Origin: an uncultured Porphyromonadaceae bacterium
Lineage (GTDB): Bacteria > Bacteroidota > Bacteroidia > Bacteroidales > Muribaculaceae
NCBI GenBank assembly: GCA_900555915.1
Contig: USNC01000067.1
Coordinates: 1-7,210, forward strand
Direction: 5' to 3'
Length of the DNA: 7,210 nucleotides
Positions 1-5,599 of the stretch are shown piece after piece. The notes under the pieces were generated by a model. That model was not told the DNA's origin and ran no database searches. It saw nothing but the letters and a program-made list of their open reading frames with translations. The stretch's first letter is position 1. Each line of letters begins with the position of its first letter. A program made the position numbers and the translations under genes.

Positions 1-18
1 ATTCCCTCCCGAAGGCCC

Positions 19-43
19 CGCCCCGGAGGGGCGACTCCTCGCC
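19..43. repeat. Two overlapping, mutually exclusive hairpins
   Basis: CGCCCC-GGA-GGGGCG (19-24 / 28-33) is a perfect 6-bp stem with a 3-nt loop. GGCGA-CTCC-TCGCC (30-34 / 39-43) is a perfect 5-bp stem with a 4-nt loop. They share bases 30-33, so only one can form at a time. The function is unknown; the region may belong to the same repeat-rich 3' flank or to the next locus. Confidence 0.4.
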
Positions 44-46
44 AAA

Positions 47-91
47 CCCCGGGCAAGACAAGGGCCAAAGGCCCGAAGTCGCAGCCCGGGG
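47..91. repeat. Nested GC-rich inverted repeats in 3' flank
   Basis: An outer perfect 8-bp inverted repeat CCCCGGGC (47-54) / GCCCGGGG (84-91) encloses a second perfect hairpin GGGCC-AAA-GGCCC (62-74). Read on the minus strand, the outer stem is followed by TTTGG. It could act as a backup terminator, an mRNA 3' end stabiliser or part of a dispersed palindromic repeat. No coding potential is seen here. Confidence 0.5.
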
Positions 92-111
92 CAAACAGTC
101 CACAATCATCA

Positions 112-132
112 AAGTGTCCCGGAGGGCCACTT
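112..132 (-). terminator. Candidate intrinsic terminator after last gene of the operon
   Basis: About 20 nt after the stop of the second GH43 gene, the minus strand reads AAGTGGCCC, TCC, GGGACACTT. This is a 9-position stem with one mismatch (positions 117/127) and a 3-nt loop, with its GC-rich half at the loop. It is followed by only a short T stretch, then TGATGATTG, so it lacks a classical U-tract. Placement supports termination; the weak tail keeps confidence moderate. Confidence 0.45.
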
Positions 133-151
133 CCTCCAAACGCAACTTGAA

Positions 152-1798
152 TCACTTGAATTGCAGATGCGTGACAGTAGCCATGGATTTCCCCTTCTCC
201 TCAGAAGAGAACGTAAGATAGAGCGGATGCTTCCCAGTCAGTCCGCATGCCCCCTTGACGTCGGCTGCCAATTGCAGCGGTGTCTGCGGCATCTCCTTGT
301 CGATCTCTATCTCGCCGATCGGCTCGGGATTGCCCTTCCACGGAGCGGAAGTGTAGATTTGTATTTTCCCGTCAATACCCTGCGGAGTGAGACTGAGTAT
401 CAGTTGCGCGTCATCCTTGCCGCGCAGATGGTCGAAATTGAAATATTTGTAACCCAATATGGAGCCGTCCGTGCAGTTCACCACATTGTTGACATTCAGT
501 TCCTCATCGTAGGGATTGGAGATATTATGGTCCGAAACGTATGCCGGTTCGAAATAAGGGCCGGAATAGTGCATTCCCGGATACGCCTGATATGCACGCG
601 TCGGACCCGTGAAATGCGATGCTATAGCTGCCGGATAGCGGCGCAGCGGATTCAGTCCGTCGGTCTCGAAACCTTCCGATGTGTATTCCGCCTCGCTGAT
701 GTAGACCTTGCCTCCCTTCCCTTCTTCCACTCTCACCTCAATAGGGGCCACCATGGCCTGGCGCGCATACTCGTCGAGGCCCGTCTGGCGGTGATAGAAC
801 ACGTACCATTTGCCGTTTACCTCCGCAATGCTGCCGTGGGTGTTGCCGTTGGTGGTGGCGGTCTCCATCGGTTTGCCGTCGCGGTCGGTGTCGCGTCCTC
901 GTCCGTCGATGATCGTTCCTCCGTAGGTGTAGGGCCCGAGAGGGTTGTCGCTGTAGGCGTATGCCAGGGTGTAGTTGGTGCGTGGAAGACCGAACTCACC
1001 TTCGGCAGTCATCCGGCTGTAGATGAATACGTACTTGTCTTTTATCTTGCGTATCGACGACGCCTCGAAGAAGCGGTCGTTCCCCTCCGACTCGAATCCG
1101 GTCATGAGGTCTTCCACGATTTCCGTACCCGGTTTCACCGTAGCCATGGTCTTCGGGTCGAGTTCCGCGGCATATGATTTGCCGAAACCCCAGTAGCCGT
1201 AGACGCGCCCGTCGTCATCCACAAACACTGCCGGGTCGAAACGCAGCACGCCGTCGCTTTCCGTCGGGCGGTCGCTGAAGAAATTGGTCACAGTATAAGG
1301 TCCGTCCGGCCTGTCGGCACGTGCCACCATGCCGTTTCTGCCTCCGGCCTGGTTGTTGGGGAAAAGCCAGTATTCCTTTTTTCCGTCGGGCAGGACTCTC
1401 TCTGCTATGTCCGGAGCGAAAAGCACATCGCCGAGACCGTTGTCCCGCAGCGGATTGCCGTTGCCGTCGGTTTTTGACTCGAAGATGACTCCGTCGTAGC
1501 GCCATTGGACAAGAGAGTCCACCGGCGCCGACCACAGCACCTGGTCAAGACCGCAATACATCCATTTAAGCATGTCGTGCGATCCGAAGATATACACTCT
1601 ATGCTTTCCCGGATTATCCGGATCTTCAAATACGTAGGGCTCGCCGTCAGGTATATGCTCCCACAAAGGCAGATAGGGATTCATCGCCGATGTGCTGACT
1701 GCAAAGGCCAATGCCGCTGCCGACAGGAGCGTGCGCGTCATGTGGGATGGCTTGCGTTCCCGCATGTTCGGGAATCTGGAATACTTCTTTTTTTTCAT
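152..1798 (-). CDS. Divergent GH43-family glycoside hydrolase with C-terminal beta-sandwich domain
   Basis: A complete 548-residue GH43 protein, exported, likely an exo-acting inverting hydrolase; substrate not assigned. Numbering from the ATG at 1798, candidate catalytic residues are base D51 in HIPDGEPYVF, pKa modulator D188 in LRFDPAVFVDDDG and general acid E245 in RFFEASSIRK. H321 in NGNTHGSIAEV fits the propeller-centre metal-binding His. The propeller spans about 40-370. From about 430 a CBM6-like beta-sandwich follows, with GYKYFNFDHL at 449-458, ending THLQFK. The motif NPYLPLWEHIPDGEPYVFEDP (40-60) sets it apart from the upstream GH43. The start is uncertain: ATG 1798 overlaps the GH2 stop, but the signal peptide really begins at MTRTLLSAAALAFAVSTSA, whose ATG is at 1741; ATG 1765 is intermediate. 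Using 1798 leaves an unusually long basic N-region of about 20 residues. Alpha-L-arabinofuranosidase is likeliest in this context; galactofuranosidase or xylosidase remain possible. Confidence 0.9.
   Translation of the reverse strand: MKKKKYSRFPNMRERKPSHMTRTLLSAAALAFAVSTSAMNPYLPLWEHIPDGEPYVFEDPDNPGKHRVYIFGSHDMLKWMYCGLDQVLWSAPVDSLVQWRYDGVIFESKTDGNGNPLRDNGLGDVLFAPDIAERVLPDGKKEYWLFPNNQAGGRNGMVARADRPDGPYTVTNFFSDRPTESDGVLRFDPAVFVDDDGRVYGYWGFGKSYAAELDPKTMATVKPGTEIVEDLMTGFESEGNDRFFEASSIRKIKDKYVFIYSRMTAEGEFGLPRTNYTLAYAYSDNPLGPYTYGGTIIDGRGRDTDRDGKPMETATTNGNTHGSIAEVNGKWYVFYHRQTGLDEYARQAMVAPIEVRVEEGKGGKVYISEAEYTSEGFETDGLNPLRRYPAAIASHFTGPTRAYQAYPGMHYSGPYFEPAYVSDHNISNPYDEELNVNNVVNCTDGSILGYKYFNFDHLRGKDDAQLILSLTPQGIDGKIQIYTSAPWKGNPEPIGEIEIDKEMPQTPLQLAADVKGACGLTGKHPLYLTFSSEEKGKSMATVTHLQFK
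1795..1798 (-). promoter_or_regulatory. ATGA stop/start overlap coupling GH2 and second GH43 gene
   Basis: On the minus strand the GH2 stop TGA (1797-1795) overlaps the downstream ATG (1798-1796) as ATGA. Such overlaps usually support translational coupling by termination and reinitiation. The 26 nt upstream (1799-1824) lack G on the coding strand, as do the leaders of the two preceding genes, which favours this ATG as a real start. An A8 run follows immediately (plus-strand T at 1788-1795). Confidence 0.6.
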
Positions 1799-4155
1799 TT
1801 GAATTTGAGTTTTATGGTATTTGTCTTCAGTCCGGGCGATGATACGCGGATGGCTGCGTTCCCTTTCTTGCCGTTGCTTTTCACAGCGGCGAGAGCGCGC
1901 CCTTTCCATGCCTTGTGGCTTGCATCGGTATAGGAATCCTCATCCTTGATGTCCGCGTTGCCGAGCGCCTTCAGTTCTGCGCTGCCCGAAACGCTGACAT
2001 TCAACTGATTGTCGGCAAATGGAACAACGTTGCCGTCGGCATCCACTATCTCAATCACCACGAAAGCCATGTCCATGCCGTCGGCCGCGGGGGCGTGCCG
2101 GTCTGCGCTCAGGCGTATCCCTGCCGGTTTCCCGGCTGTGCGCAGTGTGGTGCTCTCAATGGCGGAGCCGTCGCGTACGCCTTCGGCCCGCAATGTGCCC
2201 GGACGATAGGGAAGTGTGAAGACAGCCTTCATTTCAGCCACATCTTTCTCCCCTATAAGGTCGCCGTCGAGATAGAGTCGTACTTTCGGATAGTGGGAAT
2301 ACACCTCCACCTCGATGTCCTTGCCCTCATGACCCGGCCAGTTCCACGATTCGAAAGTGGGCCATGTGCCCCACATCGTGGTGCGCACCTTGCCGTTGTA
2401 TCCGTCCGGCTCCTTCACCGCCATGTAGAGGTGTTCCCCATCCTCGTTCCAGAGCATCGAGCGGTAGTGGCTTATCGGTTTGCGAAGCCCTGTCAGGTCG
2501 ATGTCGCCGCAGTAGGAGGCGTGCCAGGGGTAGAGCGGGCGTTCGAAGTGTTCGCCCGGTGTGTCTCCGTCGTAATACCAGCGTCCGATACCCGACTCTC
2601 CGAGATAGTCGATGGCAGTCCATACGAAGTCGCCGACTATATAGGGGTTGTCGGCGGCCATGCGGCGGTTGCTCCATGCGTCTCTCGGGAACGACTCGGT
2701 CTGCATAATCACCCTTTCCGGATCTCGGCGGTGGTCGCCCGGCGCCTCATGTATCATATAGTTGTAGCCCGGTATGTCAAACGCCTCGGCCAGCGGGTCA
2801 TAGGTAGTCCAGTCCTGTCCCCAGTTGGCGAGTGCCGATGTCACGGGGCGGTATGGATCGAGTTCGTGGCATCGGGCCGTCAGGTCGCGGGCGGTCTTCA
2901 CCACGCCTATCTTGTCGCGCTCTATCACCTCGTTGCCCACGCTCCAGCAGAAGATGGAGGGGTGGTTGCCGTCGCGGAGTATCATCGCGTCAAGATCGTT
3001 CCGCCAGCTTTTGTCAAAAAGTTCGTGATAGTCATGCGTGTTCTTGGCATCGCGCCAGCCGTCGAACGCCTCGTCGATGACGAGCAGGCCTATCTCGTCG
3101 CACGCGTCGAGAAATGCCTCTGACGGAATGTTGTGCGATGTGCGCACTGCGTTGAATCCTGCATCCTTCATGAGGCGCGCGCGGTAGCGCTCAGCGGCGT
3201 CGTAGGCTGCCGCTCCGAGTATCCCGTTGTCGTGGTGGGCGCATCCGCCGTTGAGCAGTGTCGGGACTCCGTTGATTTTCAGCCCGTCGGTGGCTGACCA
3301 TTCCACTGTCTTGAATCCGAACCGTTCGGCCGCATTGTCGATCACCTTGCCGTCTTCAATCACCTCTACGTCCGCGGTGTAGAGATTCGGGGTGTCTGTC
3401 GACCATGCCTTGGCATCGGCCACCTTGACCGTTTGCCTGACCACCTTGCTCTCGCCCGGACTGAGCGTGCAGCGGTCGGTGGCTGTGTTTCCGTCTATCG
3501 TAGTCCTCACCTCGAGATCGCGGGGCGATCCGCTTTCGTTGACCACCTTTGTGTCGATGAGAGCCGTATGCAGATCGGGTGTGAAGATGCGCACTCCCCA
3601 GTTGCCGATATGCGTCTTGTCTGTCTCGCTGAGCCATACGTTGCGGTATATTCCCGAGCCTGAATACCACCGGCAGTTTTTCTGCATCGAGTTGTCAACT
3701 CTAACGGCGATCGTGTTGTCACCCTCTTTCACGTAAGGGGTGATGTCTACAAAGAATGATGAGTATCCGTATGGATTGCTTCCGGCAAGATGTCCGTTGA
3801 CATACACGTCGGTCTTCATGTATGCTCCCTCGAAATAGAGTTGCATCTTGCGTCCCATGCTTTCTGGCGCCACCTTCAGTGAATGGCGATACCAGCCCGT
3901 GCCCGTCGGCAGATAGGCGCCGTCGTTGCCCGAAGGGCTGTTGCTGTCGAAGGGATGCTCCACGCTCCAGTCGTGGGGCAGCTGAAGCTGTCGCCAGTCC
4001 TTGTCGTTGAATTCCGTGGCGGCGGGGGCGATGCTGTCGCTGTTCAGCGCGAACCGCCAGCCCTCGTTGAGAAGTGAGCTCCTCTCTGCCGGCATCATGT
4101 GCAGTGTTCCGCTCATGATTATCGCGCCTGCCATTATAGTTCTGTAGAGTTTCAT
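1795..4155 (-). CDS. GH2 beta-galactosidase-type glycoside hydrolase with C-terminal DUF4982/C5-like domains
   Basis: A complete 786-residue retaining GH2 hydrolase, probably periplasmic, removing terminal beta-D-galactose or a related sugar. Domains in order: signal peptide (about 1-23, cleavage near MMPA-ER, with an atypical Met at -3), sugar-binding jelly roll (about 28-178, with WYSGSGIYRNVWL at 163-175), immunoglobulin-like domain (about 185-283), TIM barrel (about 285-580), a DUF4982-like beta domain (about 590-665) and a Glyco_hydro2_C5-like domain (about 675-786). Catalytic acid/base is E409 in CWSVGNEV and nucleophile E487 in MQTESFP. The glucuronidase-specific Asn-x-Lys pair that binds the glucuronate carboxylate is absent: the equivalent stretch reads YCGDIDLTGLRKP (548-560). 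This argues against beta-glucuronidase and for a beta-galactosidase-like enzyme. It lies 28 bp after the first GH43 gene, and its TGA overlaps the next ATG. Family is certain; substrate is inference, possibly galactose caps on complex arabinoxylan. Confidence 0.93.
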   Translation of the reverse strand: MKLYRTIMAGAIIMSGTLHMMPAERSSLLNEGWRFALNSDSIAPAATEFNDKDWRQLQLPHDWSVEHPFDSNSPSGNDGAYLPTGTGWYRHSLKVAPESMGRKMQLYFEGAYMKTDVYVNGHLAGSNPYGYSSFFVDITPYVKEGDNTIAVRVDNSMQKNCRWYSGSGIYRNVWLSETDKTHIGNWGVRIFTPDLHTALIDTKVVNESGSPRDLEVRTTIDGNTATDRCTLSPGESKVVRQTVKVADAKAWSTDTPNLYTADVEVIEDGKVIDNAAERFGFKTVEWSATDGLKINGVPTLLNGGCAHHDNGILGAAAYDAAERYRARLMKDAGFNAVRTSHNIPSEAFLDACDEIGLLVIDEAFDGWRDAKNTHDYHELFDKSWRNDLDAMILRDGNHPSIFCWSVGNEVIERDKIGVVKTARDLTARCHELDPYRPVTSALANWGQDWTTYDPLAEAFDIPGYNYMIHEAPGDHRRDPERVIMQTESFPRDAWSNRRMAADNPYIVGDFVWTAIDYLGESGIGRWYYDGDTPGEHFERPLYPWHASYCGDIDLTGLRKPISHYRSMLWNEDGEHLYMAVKEPDGYNGKVRTTMWGTWPTFESWNWPGHEGKDIEVEVYSHYPKVRLYLDGDLIGEKDVAEMKAVFTLPYRPGTLRAEGVRDGSAIESTTLRTAGKPAGIRLSADRHAPAADGMDMAFVVIEIVDADGNVVPFADNQLNVSVSGSAELKALGNADIKDEDSYTDASHKAWKGRALAAVKSNGKKGNAAIRVSSPGLKTNTIKLKFK

Positions 4156-4183
4156 CGGTATGGGTATTTGGTTTGGGTTGTCT
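4156..4183 (-). other. G-poor intercistronic spacer upstream of GH2 gene
   Basis: The 28-bp gap between the GH43 stop (TGA, 4186-4184) and the GH2 ATG (4155) has only two G residues on the coding strand and no Shine-Dalgarno-like motif. It contains CAAACCAAA (plus-strand 4167-4175), also present in the 5540-5599 spacer. The short distance and lack of a promoter or terminator indicate co-transcription. Confidence 0.55.
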
Positions 4184-5539
4184 TCACTTCATGAACTGCC
4201 ATGAGTCGAGGTTGAAGAGATTGCCCTTCTGCTCCTTGCTGCCCCTGAAGACGAAGTAGAGGTCGTGCACTCCCTTGGCGCCTTTCACCGGCGATGAGAA
4301 TGTCTTGTATTCGGTCTTGGTGTTGGTGATGTCGAGCTCGGCCACGAGCGGACCGTCCACATCGTCCAGACGAACTTCGATCTTGCCGCCGTAGAGATGA
4401 CACGATGCGTCTATGTCGATGCTTTTCGCTCCATAGCCGAAGTCCACACCGCGCACCATGATGTATTCGCCGTCGTCTATGTCGGTGACAAACTGGTTCC
4501 ATCTGTCGCGGGCCCAGATGTTCTTCGGCATTGTCTTGAGGCCGTAGCCCCAGGCCATAGTCTCGGCCTCAACCTTGCGGTAGGGATCGAACGTGCCGGT
4601 CTGGTTGAGCTCGCAGTCGAGGAAGTAGGGGAGTTCCACTATAGTGCCGTCGTCGTTGTATTTCATTTCGGCGGCGGATACCGACCTGCGTTCCGAATGC
4701 TCCTGGTCCTTGAGGCGCAGGATGTCGTAGTTGAGGCCGAAGCAGTATGATTTCCCCTTGTAGTCGATTATGCCGGGATGGTTGCCGCGTGTGCGGTGGG
4801 TGTGGTCCATGATGTGGCCCTTGTATTCCCATGGCCCCATGGGGCTGTCGCTCATCGCATATCCGATACCCTCCGGGCAGCATGTCGAGGCGAACGCCAT
4901 GTAGTAGTGGCCGTCGCGCTTGTACATCCACGGGCCCTCCTGATAGTCGGTGATCTTGGGATGCTTCACTATCATGCCGTCGTGAGAGATCATGTCCTCG
5001 TTGAGCTTGACGCTGTATAGGTCAGGATTGCCCCAGTACATATAGGCCTGTCCGTCGTCGTCGATCCATACCGTCGGGTCGATGTCGTCCCAGTGCTCGG
5101 TCTGCCACACGAGCGGTTTGCCGATAGGGTCGGTGAAAGGTCCGTAAGGGCTGTCCGCTACAAGCACGCCGATGCCGTGGCCGTGGATCGGGCAGTACAT
5201 ATACCATTTGCCGTTGCGCTCCACCACGCATTCAGCCCAGGCTCCGTTGTCGCCCTTATACCATTTGAAATCCGCCAGCGAGGCTACCGCGCCGCGGTCC
5301 TGCCAGTTCACCATGTCGGTCGAGGTGTAGAGAAGCCAGTCTCGCATGTGGAAACCTCGGGCGTCGTCCTCGTCGTGGGTCGTGTAGAGATACACCGTGT
5401 CGCCATGCACGTAAGGTGCCGGGTCGGCTGTGTATTTTGTCTGGATCAGCGGCATGTTGAGATGCTCTCCGGCCGACAACGCCACCGGGATGGCGCACGC
5501 TGCGAGAGCGGACAGTAAAAGCAATTGTCTTGTATTCAT
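4184..5539 (-). CDS. GH43 alpha-L-arabinofuranosidase/beta-xylosidase with C-terminal CBM6-like domain
   Basis: A complete, exported 451-residue GH43 five-bladed beta-propeller hydrolase, most likely an exo-acting inverting enzyme releasing L-arabinofuranose (or xylose) from arabinoxylan side chains. The catalytic triad is visible: base D39 in TKYTADPAPYV, pKa modulator D154 in WDDIDPTVWIDDDG and general acid E201 in YQEGPWMYK. The propeller spans about 28-315. A CBM6-like beta-sandwich follows from about 322 (KVEAETMAWGYGLKT) to the end (LDSWQFMK). The N-terminus is a hydrophobic export signal with possible cleavage near ALSA-GE (residues 20-25). LAAC at 12-15 also resembles a lipobox but would leave an unusually short signal. 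The ATG at 5539 is chosen because the signal begins there and an A/T/C-rich leader precedes it. Neighbours are GH115 (60 bp upstream) and GH2 (28 bp downstream). Arabinofuranosidase versus xylosidase cannot be settled from sequence alone. Confidence 0.92.
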   Translation of the reverse strand: MNTRQLLLLSALAACAIPVALSAGEHLNMPLIQTKYTADPAPYVHGDTVYLYTTHDEDDARGFHMRDWLLYTSTDMVNWQDRGAVASLADFKWYKGDNGAWAECVVERNGKWYMYCPIHGHGIGVLVADSPYGPFTDPIGKPLVWQTEHWDDIDPTVWIDDDGQAYMYWGNPDLYSVKLNEDMISHDGMIVKHPKITDYQEGPWMYKRDGHYYMAFASTCCPEGIGYAMSDSPMGPWEYKGHIMDHTHRTRGNHPGIIDYKGKSYCFGLNYDILRLKDQEHSERRSVSAAEMKYNDDGTIVELPYFLDCELNQTGTFDPYRKVEAETMAWGYGLKTMPKNIWARDRWNQFVTDIDDGEYIMVRGVDFGYGAKSIDIDASCHLYGGKIEVRLDDVDGPLVAELDITNTKTEYKTFSSPVKGAKGVHDLYFVFRGSKEQKGNLFNLDSWQFMK

Positions 5540-5599
5540 AATAGATTGGGTTATTGTTGATAAAGAGTTTGGTTTGTAGGCGTTTTTGAGTGTAGGTGG
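5540..5599 (-). other. G-depleted intercistronic spacer upstream of first GH43 gene
   Basis: This 60-bp gap separates the GH115 stop from the GH43 start. On the coding strand it contains a single G and ends in CAATCTATT just before the ATG. There is no Shine-Dalgarno-like GGAGG and no exact TAnnTTTG element (the Bacteroidetes -7 box), so it reads as a translation leader inside an operon and not as a promoter. Lack of G limits secondary structure, which fits Bacteroidota translation initiation without a Shine-Dalgarno sequence. It shares the 9-mer CAAACCAAA (plus-strand 5568-5576) with the next spacer. Confidence 0.6.

Noticed and set aside
161..1177. 338-codon open frame on the plus strand
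   Set aside because: Antisense to the second GH43 gene; no domain, signal or sensible leader, and it runs through conserved GH43 motifs on the opposite strand.
1785..1805. Programmed -1 frameshift producing a GH2-GH43 fusion
   Set aside because: The sequence before the GH2 stop (CTC AAA TTC AAA TGA) is not a slippery heptamer; the A8 run lies after the stop, and the second protein has its own signal peptide.
1799..1909. N-terminal extension of the second GH43 frame to 1909
   Set aside because: It would overlap the GH2 C-terminus by over 110 bp, begins with a highly charged Arg-rich stretch and places the signal peptide more than 50 residues inside; the ATGA start at 1798 or 1741 is more plausible.
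1915..3123. 402-codon open frame on the plus strand
   Set aside because: It is entirely antisense to the GH2 gene, whose domains and catalytic residues are intact; its translation has no recognisable fold and is rich in Val/Arg/His typical of antisense frames in GC-rich genes.
5540..5599. Internal promoter upstream of the first GH43
   Set aside because: No exact TAnnTTTG -7 element is present on the coding strand; base composition explains the AT-rich look.
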